Source of the DNA: Bacillota bacterium
GTDB lineage: Bacteria; Bacillota; Clostridia; Clostridiales; Clostridiaceae
NCBI GenBank assembly: GCA_030706015.1
Contig: JAUZPI010000033.1
Coordinates: forward strand, 1 to 45,725
Reading direction: 5' to 3'
Length of the DNA: 45,725 bases
Shown here: positions 7,146 to 15,146 of the stretch, piece by piece
Position numbering within the stretch: the first letter of the stretch is position 1
How the letters are laid out: the number at the start of each line of letters is the position of its first letter
The notes under the pieces: model-generated
Databases searched by the model: none
Seen by the model: only the letters and a program-made list of their open reading frames with translations
Told to the model about the DNA's origin: nothing
Position numbers and translations under genes: made by a program

Positions 7146-7283
7146 TCATGCATTTTTATGCGTATCAGATTTATCTTGTTTATCCTTTTTATCCTTTGTG
7201 CCTTCAAATAAATTTTTAAAAATTTCTTCTTCTTTTTCCTTTGAAATTTTAACACTTACCTTCCTAGCTTCCTCCAAATTCAT
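7146..7283 (-). CDS. Small highly charged protein (45 aa)
   Basis: The ATG at 7283 is preceded by AGAAGGAG at 8-9 bases. The peptide starts MNLEEARKVSVKISKEKEEE and ends in a Lys/Asp-rich tail (DKKDKQDKSDTHK). It is probably helical and then disordered. It is followed by the gpx-ohrR terminator on the other strand, which can also work for it. No family recognised. Confidence 0.55.
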   Translation of the reverse strand: MNLEEARKVSVKISKEKEEEIFKNLFEGTKDKKDKQDKSDTHKNA

Positions 7284-7311
7284 AAAAAACACTCCTTCTA
7301 AGTTGATACTA

Positions 7312-7524
7312 TTATTTCAGTAATACTTTATCCTTTAACTGATCTATTACATAATCATCATTTTTAGGATCATCTTTAGCCTCATCCATAATTTTATTGA
7401 GCATATGATTCACCTCATCCTTTGATAACAGCTTCTTTTCTATTAGTAAATCTACTAATGCATCAACCTTGTATGAATATGTACTTAAGATATCCGCCAT
7501 TCTCATTATTGATTTTTCATCCAC
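7312..7524 (-). CDS. Small helical hypothetical protein (70 aa)
   Basis: After a GTG start at 7524 preceded by AAAGGGG at about 6 bases, the protein reads DEKSIMRMADILSTYSYKVDALVDLLIEKKLLSKDEV and a further charged helix. It appears to be an all-helical soluble protein and may form oligomers. I do not recognise it. It lies 28 bases upstream of the 45-residue gene on the same strand, so the two may be one operon. Confidence 0.6.
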   Translation of the reverse strand: MDEKSIMRMADILSTYSYKVDALVDLLIEKKLLSKDEVNHMLNKIMDEAKDDPKNDDYVIDQLKDKVLLK

Positions 7525-7601
7525 AATTATCACCCCTTTGTTACTAAGTATTCTCATAAAAAAACAAAATTATGTTTATTACCTGCCTAGACAAAAAAGT
7601 A

Positions 7602-7628
7602 ACAACTTTATTTCTCAAGCATAACATA
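7602..7628 (+). promoter_or_regulatory. Possible sigma-K-type promoter of the His/Tyr-rich gene
   Basis: AC (7602-7603), a 16-bp gap and CATAACATA (7620-7628) fit the mother-cell sigma-K consensus (AC, 16-17 bp, CATANNNTA). It lies 30 bp before the start codon. The motif is short, so chance is possible. Confidence 0.4.
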
Positions 7629-7658
7629 GTAAGGTAGTTAATTTTTGTGGAGGCATTT

Positions 7659-8039
7659 ATGTATTTTAGAGACGATAATATTAATCCTGAGGAAAATTTA
7701 AACCAAAATTTCAGTAATGATGCAGAAGATATACGTCATAAGGATCATCATAAACATCATGAAGATGACTGTATGAAAGAATCTCATATGGAACACTGTC
7801 CTTATATACACATGTGCCCTTTAATGCAGCAACACTATATGATGACAGAAGCAGAAAAATTTGAAAAACACGACATGGATTGCAAAAAGTATGATGATGA
7901 CTCATACAGACAACGTCCACAATATTATCATCATAACTATCAACCATATTATTACCATCCATACTACCACCACCCTTACTATTATCATCCATACTACCAT
8001 CATCCATACTATCATCATAGACCCTGGTGGATGTATTAG
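7659..8039 (+). CDS. Histidine/tyrosine-rich low-complexity protein, probable spore coat protein
   Basis: 126 residues. The first half is acidic with His clusters (KDHHKHHEDD) and Cys/Met motifs (CMKESHMEHC, HMCPLMQ). The last third is a run of PYY-HH units that reads YYYHPYYHHPYYYHPYYHHP, and the protein ends RPWWMY. Tyr/His-rich proteins of this kind are found in clostridial and bacillus spore coats, where they are crosslinked. A sigma-K-like promoter upstream agrees with this. The His and Cys content would also bind metal. The ATG at 7659 follows GTGGAGG at 6-7 bases. No enzymatic domain is visible. The coat role is inference. Confidence 0.65.
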   Translation: MYFRDDNINPEENLNQNFSNDAEDIRHKDHHKHHEDDCMKESHMEHCPYIHMCPLMQQHYMMTEAEKFEKHDMDCKKYDDDSYRQRPQYYHHNYQPYYYHPYYHHPYYYHPYYHHPYYHHRPWWMY

Positions 8040-8058
8040 TTACTAGGTTGCTAAGAAA

Positions 8059-8110
8059 CGGTGTTTGATGAGATGTAAGAGGCTCATTTAAACACCGATT
8101 CTATTTTTTT
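8059..8110 (+). terminator. Terminator of the His/Tyr-rich gene
   Basis: CGGTGTTT...GATGAG pairs with CTCAT...AAACACCG (ending 8097), followed by a seven-T run at 8104-8110. Confidence 0.7.
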
Positions 8111-8114
8111 AATA

Positions 8115-8573
8115 CTACTTTCCAAGAAATAAATTTCTATAATGCATTATTAAAGCTTCAGGTTTCTTCCTATCAAAAAACTTATATCTTAGATAATCAT
8201 CTATGTAAATTGCAAAAGGCACTAACATAAACCATATAAATGCATAAGGAACACAGATTTGCCCATATAGATTCCCCCACATATGAGAATAATCCCAGAC
8301 ATTAAGCTTTAACCACACATTAAGAATCATTCCAGATACAAACTCAATAATTAGTATAATCAAAGTTCCTAATATGCACTGCCCCCACATGGATCCACTG
8401 AAGTATCCAGAATGTTCATCTAGTTCACCTATTAGCATTCCACATAGACCTCCTACAAATAGCATAGATATATTCGTCCAGCCCCGAAAAAATCCTTCTA
8501 AAGTGAAATACATCATTCCCATTATAAACCATATAGTAAATAGCTTTTTCATAGTAAAAACTGCCTTTATCAC
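8115..8573 (-). CDS. CmpB-like membrane protein, second copy
   Basis: 152 residues with about four membrane helices. The key stretches GGLCGMLIGELDEHSG, GMILNVWLKLNVWDYS and GQICVPYAFIWFMLVPFAIYIDDYLRY are typical of PF06541. It is clearly related to the protein at 2242-2742, which has the same order of motifs. A GTG start at 8573 lies 8 bases after AGGAGG. An internal ATG seven codons in is an alternative. It is monocistronic and convergent with the His/Tyr-rich gene. Transport has been proposed for the family but not shown. Confidence 0.8.
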   Translation of the reverse strand: MIKAVFTMKKLFTIWFIMGMMYFTLEGFFRGWTNISMLFVGGLCGMLIGELDEHSGYFSGSMWGQCILGTLIILIIEFVSGMILNVWLKLNVWDYSHMWGNLYGQICVPYAFIWFMLVPFAIYIDDYLRYKFFDRKKPEALIMHYRNLFLGK

Positions 8574-8741
8574 TACAATAACCTCCTATATGTTATAAAT
8601 TAAATCTACATTCAATAAATAGCATTTGCACAATGCTGAAATATCATAACTAGTTATATGTGGTAAACTATGAAGGGTCAGCTATCATTTCACAGTATAT
8701 AGTTAGAGTATTGAAGACTTATAATCTTTATAAAATAAAAA

Positions 8742-8766
8742 TCCCCCTATAAATAGGGAGACCTTT
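8742..8766 (-). terminator. Terminator of the LTA synthase operon
   Basis: TCCCTAT and ATAGGGGGA form the stem on the minus strand (8742-8761), followed by TTTTTATTTT. Confidence 0.75.
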
Positions 8767-8781
8767 TGTTATTTTATAAAA

Positions 8782-9315
8782 TTATTTAATGAAGGGTAAG
8801 AATCCACCCTTAATTCCTATAGATTTTGACTCTATATAATTTGCATAATAAATAATCCAAGCCAAAATGGATATGACTACTGACGCGGCTATCCTTAGCT
8901 TAAGACTTATGTTTTTTCTTTGACTTATCTTTGCTGTCATATATGAGGATATCAAACTAATTAGCCAGGGAAAAACAGCTTCCACAGAAAGTACTGGTAT
9001 AGATATATTTATTAATACAAAAGGCAGTATCCATAGTGGTGTTCCATTATATGTTTTTATTTCTGATTCATTAGGGATTCTAGCACCATCCTGGGTGGTT
9101 AAATAGGCTGAATATCCATATCCTTCTGGATTCAGTTCCACAACATATTCACTGTTCAAATATTTAAATGAAAATTCGTTCTTACTGCCTTTTTTTTTCA
9201 CATATGACACTTTATCATTATTTATATATAAATCTTTCTTTCTAATATATGTATTATATATTAGAACAACTTTTACTTCTTTATTCCCCTGACAAAGGTT
9301 CCATACTAATTGCAT
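8782..9315 (-). CDS. Membrane protein downstream of LTA synthase
   Basis: 177 residues. The N-terminal 95 residues look soluble and beta-rich (KVVLIYNTYIRKKDLYINNDKVSY), and the C-terminal part has two or three membrane helices (TPLWILPFVLINISIPVL, AASVVISILAWIIYYANYI). I do not recognise a family. It starts 12 bases after the stop of the LTA synthase gene, with GGAGG before the ATG at 9315, so the two are co-transcribed and share one terminator. A role in envelope polymer synthesis is inferred only from this position. Confidence 0.65.
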   Translation of the reverse strand: MQLVWNLCQGNKEVKVVLIYNTYIRKKDLYINNDKVSYVKKKGSKNEFSFKYLNSEYVVELNPEGYGYSAYLTTQDGARIPNESEIKTYNGTPLWILPFVLINISIPVLSVEAVFPWLISLISSYMTAKISQRKNISLKLRIAASVVISILAWIIYYANYIESKSIGIKGGFLPFIK

Positions 9316-9327
9316 AAACTACCTCCA

Positions 9328-11193
9328 CTATTTACCCTTAAAATAGTCACTTTGAACCATTTTATCTGATAACAATATTCCATCTTTAGCGTGCTGTGCA
9401 TCCTCAGGTGTGTACTTACCATACATTTTAAAGCTTTGAAGAATAGTGTAATCCTTGTTTGTATTTAAAAGCACCTTACCTAAGGCATCTCGTTCATATT
9501 TTTTCTTGTCAACTCCCATTAAATAAGATACAGTAGGCATTAAATCTATTTGTCCGCCTTGTATATCTAAAGTTTGCCCTTGAATTGAAGGATTATATAT
9601 AACAAGTGGTATTCTCATATCGTTATGCATCCACCAATCTTGTGAAGGCCTAACCGCATCTGCTTCATCCGAATAAAATTTATGAACACTTGTATGATCC
9701 CCATATATTACAACTACAGTATTCTGCAGCAATCCAGCTTTACCTAAGGTATCTAAGAAATTTCCGATTTCCTTATCTGTATAATGAATACTTTGAAAAT
9801 AATCACCTAATATATTCTTATCGAATCCATTATCAAGCTTCATCTCTCTGTATTTTTGCGGCAAATCAAATGGTGCATGGCTTGTCAATGTAACTACAAA
9901 ACTATAAAATGGTTGTTTTTCCTTTTCTATAATCGGAGCTACTTGAGTAAGAAACTCATGATCAGAAATTCCAAGCCCAATTTGTTCAGTCATCTTATAT
10001 TGAGAAGCATCATAGCATTTTTGGAAGCCTATGGACCCTAAAGCTGGCATCCAATTCCAATACGATCCTTTATCCGGGTGAATTGCATAAGTAGAATACC
10101 CCATATCCTGCATAAGCAGAGGTAAAGAATGCTGATACTTGTTATTAGGATATCTAAAGAAGGTACTTCCTTCTCTTACAGGATATACACCTGTATTGGT
10201 TAATAAATCCGCATCTGAACTTGTGCCGTTATAAACATTTTCATGATAATTATCAAAGTATAAACTGTTCTTTAAAAGCTTATTCAAGTTTGGAGTTATT
10301 TCCTGACCTTGAATTTTTTGATTAACAACAAAGTTTTCAAGGGATTCCCATTGAATAACTAAAAGATTCTTTCCTTTAAACATGCCGGCATATTGATTAT
10401 CCGGTAAGTTCTCCTGCTTCTTATCATACCAAGTATTAATATCCTGCTTCTCCTTAGCTGTCAAACTATAAGGCTTAGAATCTATATAATACTTGAAACC
10501 ATCATATATGTGATAGCCAATAGGCCCTAAATTTGACATAGTTTGATTAGGTGCCCAGCTCTGACGGAAAAGCATTTGCCCATTAAAGCATCTTTTAAAC
10601 ACGTCTACCTTATAATGTACATAAGTTAGATATAGAATCGGTATAATTAATGTAACTAGAAATAACTTTACACTTCTCCTAACCCCTCTATATAATTCTC
10701 TATTGAATGCTGCATAAACAATTAATAATATTATATCTATTATAAATATAAAATCTATCGGCCTGAACATAGATACAACACTACTTCCTAGATTATCCAG
10801 ATTAGAGGTTTGTGACATTAAAAAGAAGTTTAAAAATCCAGAGAACCCTCTAAAATACCATGCGTCGCCTATTATCAATATGGTGGCTAGTATGTTAATG
10901 ATAATCATTGACCACAAATGCTTTCTTCCCTTAAATAAAAATGAAAAAGAAAGTATTATCATAACAAAACTAAAAAACACTAAAAATGGAGGCACGCTAA
11001 AAAAACCTTTATATAGATTAATACCTGTTGCCTTTGGGGTTCCCAGTAATCCCATAAAGAGTATCGTCTTTATAAAAATTAAAAATGAGATAATAAGATA
11101 CATTTTGTCAGCTAATATATTACTTATTATATTAATTGCAGAATTTCTTTTCAGAACCACTCTTTCATTTCGTTCAATATTAAGAATTTTCAT
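9328..11193 (-). CDS. LTA synthase family protein (LtaS-type phosphoglycerol transferase)
   Basis: 621 residues. Five membrane helices fill the first 210 residues or so, and an extracellular sulfatase-fold domain follows. Members transfer phosphoglycerol from phosphatidylglycerol to a glycolipid-anchored lipoteichoic acid chain. Visible active-site parts are the metal ligand region LVIQWESLENF, the catalytic threonine in NGTSSDAD, HPDKGSYWNW, and the YGDHTSVH metal motif. Length and order fit LtaS (about 600-650 residues). The ATG at 11193 follows GAGGTG almost directly, a tight spacing, and no better start was found because a stop codon lies a few codons upstream. It is the first gene of a two-gene operon. 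Confidence 0.92.
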   Translation of the reverse strand: MKILNIERNERVVLKRNSAINIISNILADKMYLIISFLIFIKTILFMGLLGTPKATGINLYKGFFSVPPFLVFFSFVMIILSFSFLFKGRKHLWSMIIINILATILIIGDAWYFRGFSGFLNFFLMSQTSNLDNLGSSVVSMFRPIDFIFIIDIILLIVYAAFNRELYRGVRRSVKLFLVTLIIPILYLTYVHYKVDVFKRCFNGQMLFRQSWAPNQTMSNLGPIGYHIYDGFKYYIDSKPYSLTAKEKQDINTWYDKKQENLPDNQYAGMFKGKNLLVIQWESLENFVVNQKIQGQEITPNLNKLLKNSLYFDNYHENVYNGTSSDADLLTNTGVYPVREGSTFFRYPNNKYQHSLPLLMQDMGYSTYAIHPDKGSYWNWMPALGSIGFQKCYDASQYKMTEQIGLGISDHEFLTQVAPIIEKEKQPFYSFVVTLTSHAPFDLPQKYREMKLDNGFDKNILGDYFQSIHYTDKEIGNFLDTLGKAGLLQNTVVVIYGDHTSVHKFYSDEADAVRPSQDWWMHNDMRIPLVIYNPSIQGQTLDIQGGQIDLMPTVSYLMGVDKKKYERDALGKVLLNTNKDYTILQSFKMYGKYTPEDAQHAKDGILLSDKMVQSDYFKGK

Positions 11194-11457
11194 CACCTCG
11201 TTACATAATTTTGGTTAATTTTTGTTAAAAATGAGTTAAAGATATTATAACATAAATTTGCACACAGTTTAACAATATACTTTTAATTTTAAATTTTAGA
11301 AACAATTATCATTTTTTAAAGGTATACAAATGAAAACCACAAAATAATTTACATTATATTATATTTAATTACTAACATATCTGAAACCCTTGGTTAATAT
11401 ACTGTTATAAAGACACAGGTAAATTTTAGCCATACTAATTTGTGGGAGTGATACCAA

Positions 11458-11703
11458 TTGGATAATTCGAATTTAGAACAATTTTTACAAAATTGCGACT
11501 TTTATGATACAAGAGATTTGCTTATTGAAGCTATTCACTTTTCTGCTAAAGAAGCTGAAAAACAGGGTGAAGAACTTTATGTAAATGAGGATGTTCTTGA
11601 AGCACTGCAAAAATATATTGATAATCCTTGTCTTGAAACAGCGAAAAATCTCATTCAAATCAATTCAGGTTTTTATGATATATTTAATATTGCCAAGTCT
11701 TAA
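11458..11703 (+). CDS. Small acidic hypothetical protein (81 aa)
   Basis: A TTG start at 11458 follows GGGAGTG at 7-8 bases. The protein is helical and acidic (DNSNLEQFLQNCDFYDTRDLL, then AKEAEKQGEELYVNEDVLEALQKYI). No motif is recognised and no membrane segment is present. A good terminator follows, so it is monocistronic. Confidence 0.65.
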   Translation: MDNSNLEQFLQNCDFYDTRDLLIEAIHFSAKEAEKQGEELYVNEDVLEALQKYIDNPCLETAKNLIQINSGFYDIFNIAKS

Positions 11704-11724
11704 TCTTGTTTAAAATGACAAAAA

Positions 11725-11760
11725 ACTTAAAGCTCCCGGATGTAGATGCGGGAGTTTTAT
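11725..11760 (+). terminator. Terminator after the 81-residue protein gene
   Basis: CTCCCG (11733-11738) pairs with CGGGAG (11749-11754). The A-run AAAACTTAAAG before and TTTTAT after suit termination. Confidence 0.75.
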
Positions 11761-11793
11761 GTCTGCAAGACTACTTACAGATTTCTAAAATAT

Positions 11794-11820
11794 AAAAAGG
11801 AACTTGAAAACCAAGTCCCC
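11794..11820 (-). terminator. Terminator of the 64-residue protein gene
   Basis: On the minus strand GGGACTTG and CAAGTTCC form a stem around GTTTT, followed by TTTTTAT. Confidence 0.65.
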
Positions 11821-11827
11821 TCATTGA

Positions 11828-12022
11828 TTAACGTCTATGTTCAGCAAGATCTATTGCCCCTAATACTATATGAGCTAAACCGAAACCAATAACTGCAGTT
11901 TCGATCATAGGTGCAATGTCCCTTCTTCTCATTCTAAACCCTTCTCTAGCTCTTAGTGCAATAGCACCAGCAGTAACAGCAGTTCCCAGCGCCGTTGGGA
12001 TTAATCCTTCTTTAACGCGCAT
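11828..12022 (-). CDS. Small protein with two hydrophobic segments (64 aa)
   Basis: The protein has an Ala/Gly-rich segment (ALGTAVTAGAIALRA), a very basic turn (REGFRMRRRD) and a second hydrophobic segment (IETAVIGFGLAHIVLGAIDLA). This suggests a hairpin inserted in or on the membrane. AGGAGG lies 6-7 bases before the ATG at 12022. It is monocistronic with its own terminator. No family recognised. Confidence 0.65.
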   Translation of the reverse strand: MRVKEGLIPTALGTAVTAGAIALRAREGFRMRRRDIAPMIETAVIGFGLAHIVLGAIDLAEHRR

Positions 12023-12155
12023 ATATATTCCTCCTTTTTAGTTTTATATTATAAGCATTTCCTTTATAAAAATACTTAGTCATATTTATTTATTCCTATT
12101 TTACTTTTTAAAGGGAAATTATAAGAGTCTGCTGTTATTTAAACTAAAGGTTACC

Positions 12156-12548
12156 TTACCTATGGCTATGCTGCCTATCTTTTATTAAAATGTGTTCATC
12201 AATCCATTTAAATATAAATTCTAGCATCTCTAACATATATTTATCTTGTCCATTATCAATATACCTTAAATCAATATCATTAAACTTTTTAATAAAATCA
12301 TCATGTTCTACCTTATGAGCAAAAAAACCCTTATATCCAGTCTTAATTAAATACTCTTCCTCTGCAGCAAAATGAAACGCTGTATAGTTCTTTAGTTCTT
12401 CTATAATCGCTATTATTTTATCATATTTATCAGTGTAAAAATTATTATTTAGAAGCTCAAAAAGTCTATTACCTATTTCGAATAGTTTTTTATGCTGTTC
12501 ATCAATGAACTCTACTCCAGTTTCATACTCACTCTTCCATTTAAACAT
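12156..12548 (-). CDS. Bacteriohemerythrin
   Basis: 130 residues forming a four-helix bundle with a di-iron oxygen-binding site. All ligands are in place: H19 in EQHKKLF, H59 and E63 in FHFAAEEEYL, H78 and H82 in HKVEHDDF, and H119 and D124 in WIDEHILIKD. In anaerobes it probably binds oxygen to deliver or detoxify it. It is a stand-alone domain, not fused to a chemoreceptor. AGGAGAGG precedes the ATG at 12548. It is divergent from the DUF4261 gene, with a 289-bp AT-rich gap between them in which I see no further feature. Confidence 0.95.
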   Translation of the reverse strand: MFKWKSEYETGVEFIDEQHKKLFEIGNRLFELLNNNFYTDKYDKIIAIIEELKNYTAFHFAAEEEYLIKTGYKGFFAHKVEHDDFIKKFNDIDLRYIDNGQDKYMLEMLEFIFKWIDEHILIKDRQHSHR

Positions 12549-12837
12549 TATTATACCTCTCCTAATATTATTAATTATGCATTCTATTACTTAATAATAT
12601 AACAGAATATCGCTCACGTGTCAGTAATTATTATTATTTAATATATTCTACTAACTATTTACATGATTAGTTTGAGATGATTTCTGATAGTTTTTACACT
12701 AAGTTCCTTTTAATCTAAAAATAATACAAATGGTTTATATTATAAAATTATATATGCAAAAATACAATTTTTACTGGAATTAGAATGTTTTATTTAGTAT
12801 AATTAAAATATTATTTCTAAATGGAGGAAAACAGAAC

Positions 12838-13698
12838 ATGGGGTTATTAGATAAAATTTTAGAGAGAATGCGTGAAAATATGAATCCGAGTGAATTTAAT
12901 CTAGATAAAACTATTGATAAGCCAGTATTAATTTTAGCTTTTGATAGTTTACCTAAAATTAAAATTGATGTGATTAAAGAAAATCTGAAGAGAGTTGAAC
13001 CTCTTAAAACTGAACCATCTATTTCAATGGATGAAGATTCAAATGATAAAGATACACTAATGTGCTCAATTGAATTTGATGGACATAAAATTCAATTAGT
13101 TGGTTTAAACTCACCAGTACCTGATGGTGTATTAAATTATACAGTAGAACCATCATTTTGGGATGAAAAACAAAAATCAAAGCTTAGAAAGCACAAGGCA
13201 CATATAATTTGTTATTATGAAGGTAGTGATACTAATGCTATAGAACAATACATAGCTTTATATAAGATTGCCTATAGCTTTGCAGGAAAAAAATTGCTTG
13301 GAGTTATTAATGAAGCCGCTTGGACATGTACTCCTGCAGAGGTGCTGGAAAGCATATTATCTCCTGAAATGTTAGCAGATTGCCGTAAAGCACCATCCCT
13401 GATTTTATGGACCGGATTCATAAAAATGCCAACGGAATACGGTGTTTGGTTTTTTACAAAGGGGAATTATCTTTTGGGAATAAGGGATCTTGCTTACCTA
13501 GGCGATAAGTCTGAGGTTCAAGATGTAAATGATTTGTTTAATAATGTGTTCTACTACGCCTTTGAAAATAACATTGAGCTTGAGGCTGGCAAAACTCTTC
13601 AATTAGAAGAAGGACCACTTTTAACTTTCAAAGAAGTAGAAAAGGAAAAAGAGTTTATTGACAGTCCCCTTGGAACCTTAGTTATTGAGAAAGTTTAA
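12838..13698 (+). CDS. DUF4261 domain-containing protein
   Basis: 286 residues, soluble. The segments AHIICYYEGSDTNAIEQYIALYKIAYSFAG, INEAAWTCTPAEV and NDLFNNVFYYAFENNIELEAGKTL match the DUF4261 family, which is often found near type VI or toxin-related genes but has no known activity. Here the neighbours are unrelated. GGAGG precedes the ATG at 12838 by 10 bases. A hairpin at 13711-13732 ends the unit. Confidence 0.8.
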   Translation: MGLLDKILERMRENMNPSEFNLDKTIDKPVLILAFDSLPKIKIDVIKENLKRVEPLKTEPSISMDEDSNDKDTLMCSIEFDGHKIQLVGLNSPVPDGVLNYTVEPSFWDEKQKSKLRKHKAHIICYYEGSDTNAIEQYIALYKIAYSFAGKKLLGVINEAAWTCTPAEVLESILSPEMLADCRKAPSLILWTGFIKMPTEYGVWFFTKGNYLLGIRDLAYLGDKSEVQDVNDLFNNVFYYAFENNIELEAGKTLQLEEGPLLTFKEVEKEKEFIDSPLGTLVIEKV

Positions 13699-13710
13699 TG
13701 ATGTTTTTAG

Positions 13711-13738
13711 GAACTACTTAGCATAGTAGTTTCTTTTT
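13711..13738 (+). terminator. Terminator of the DUF4261 gene
   Basis: AACTAC and GTAGTT form a 6-bp stem around TTAGCATA, followed by TTCTTTTTATTTTTT. Confidence 0.6.
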
Positions 13739-13942
13739 ATTTTTTGTATAAAATTAAATAAGCGCCAGTAGTTATAGCCTTACCAGCGCTAGCATTAGAG
13801 GGATTATTGTGAAAACTTACATTTTTATAATACATAATAATTATTTACAAATCGTGAACTAATTACAAACTTTATATTAAAACTAATGCAATTAGGAATA
13901 AACCATTAGTGCATCACCAATAATATTTTTGGAGGTGTTAGT

Positions 13943-15067
13943 ATGAAGGTAGCTATTATGGGGGCGGGAATGTCTGGTTTGGCTTGTGCAATTACATTAG
14001 AGCAACACGGATTAACTCCTGCAATCTTTGAAAAAAGAAACTGTGTGGGTGACAGATTCGTCAATGCTGAAGCAACCTTTAGTATTTTAAACAGACCAGT
14101 AAATAATGATTTACTATATCTTCAGCAAAACTTTAACATTCACTTAAGATCTACAGATGCAGTGAAAAAGTTAGTTATTCATTCCAAAAACGAGATAGGC
14201 AGCATTGATGGAAATATTGGTTTTGTTAATATACGCGGCCGCCACAAGGAATCTTATGAAAATCAGTTAAGTAAGCAGGTAAAATCTCCTATACAGTTTA
14301 ATTCTGCAGCAGAATATGCTCAGTTATGCAAAGAATTTGATTATGTAATTTTAGCCCCAGGAGATGGAATTTATGCTTGTGAACTAGGTAATTATAGAAG
14401 TGATCTTACTTGTACTATTAGAGGTGCTACTGTTGAAGGTGATTTTCTTACAGATATTTCTCATGTATGGTTTAATTACCAAATCATCCCAAGGGGTTAT
14501 GCCTGGTTAATCCCTTTTTCAGAAAAGGAAGCTAATTTAGTTATAGCCTATCCCGATTACCCTGATAATATTAGATTAGACATAGATGTTATGTGGAATG
14601 AATTTTACCATTTGGCTTGCAAACAGTTGGATCAAAATTTCACCATCACTGATAAGTTTGAAATAAACAGATACATGATGGGGATATGTGATAAGCCTAG
14701 GATAGATAATACATATTTTGTTGGCAATTGCTTTGGCTCAATATCCCCAGGTCTAGGATTTGGTCAATTTGCAGCAATGCTAACGGGAATTTATGCAGCA
14801 ATGGATATATGCGGTTTAGGTAAATATGAAGAACTAGTTAAGCCTCTATTTGATAATTATAATAATTCCCTTGTTTTAAGAAGATTCTTGGAAGGTCTTG
14901 ATGATACTAAATTAGATTTTTTAATCAAAAATCTTGATAATAAGCTCACAAATAATCTCATTGATTTCACTTTATCCAAGGATAGCAATTTTGAATTACT
15001 TAAAAATTTAACTCCAGTGATAGAAACCTGGAATAGTTTTCATTCTAAAAATTTATCTTTAAAATAA
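13943..15067 (+). CDS. FAD-dependent oxidoreductase, geranylgeranyl-reductase-like
   Basis: 374 residues. The N-terminus MKVAIMGAGMSGLACAITLE is a Rossmann dinucleotide-binding motif (GAGMSG at residues 7-12), ending in the acidic residue of EKR. The middle IPRGYAWLIPFSEKEANLVIAY and the late segment NTYFVGNCFGSISPGLGFGQFAAMLTG, which contacts FAD, are typical of the geranylgeranyl-reductase/halogenase group of flavoproteins. The substrate cannot be told. GGAGG precedes the ATG at 13943. It is monocistronic and convergent with fabF. Confidence 0.8.
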   Translation: MKVAIMGAGMSGLACAITLEQHGLTPAIFEKRNCVGDRFVNAEATFSILNRPVNNDLLYLQQNFNIHLRSTDAVKKLVIHSKNEIGSIDGNIGFVNIRGRHKESYENQLSKQVKSPIQFNSAAEYAQLCKEFDYVILAPGDGIYACELGNYRSDLTCTIRGATVEGDFLTDISHVWFNYQIIPRGYAWLIPFSEKEANLVIAYPDYPDNIRLDIDVMWNEFYHLACKQLDQNFTITDKFEINRYMMGICDKPRIDNTYFVGNCFGSISPGLGFGQFAAMLTGIYAAMDICGLGKYEELVKPLFDNYNNSLVLRRFLEGLDDTKLDFLIKNLDNKLTNNLIDFTLSKDSNFELLKNLTPVIETWNSFHSKNLSLK

Positions 15068-15088
15068 ACCTTTAGCGTCCATAATAAT

Positions 15089-15111
15089 GGCACCAACAAT
15101 TTGCTGGTGCC
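15089..15111. terminator. Hairpin between convergent flavoprotein and fabF genes
   Basis: GGCACCA (15089-15095) pairs with TGGTGCC (15105-15111). The T-tracts on either side are poor, so its strength as a terminator is uncertain. Confidence 0.5.
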
Positions 15112-15146
15112 TATGTGTTAATTTTGTCATTGAATTATAAATTAAT

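Noticed and set aside
13809..13862. 17-codon GTG frame after GAGGG
   Set aside because: Too short to tell from chance, with no supporting feature.
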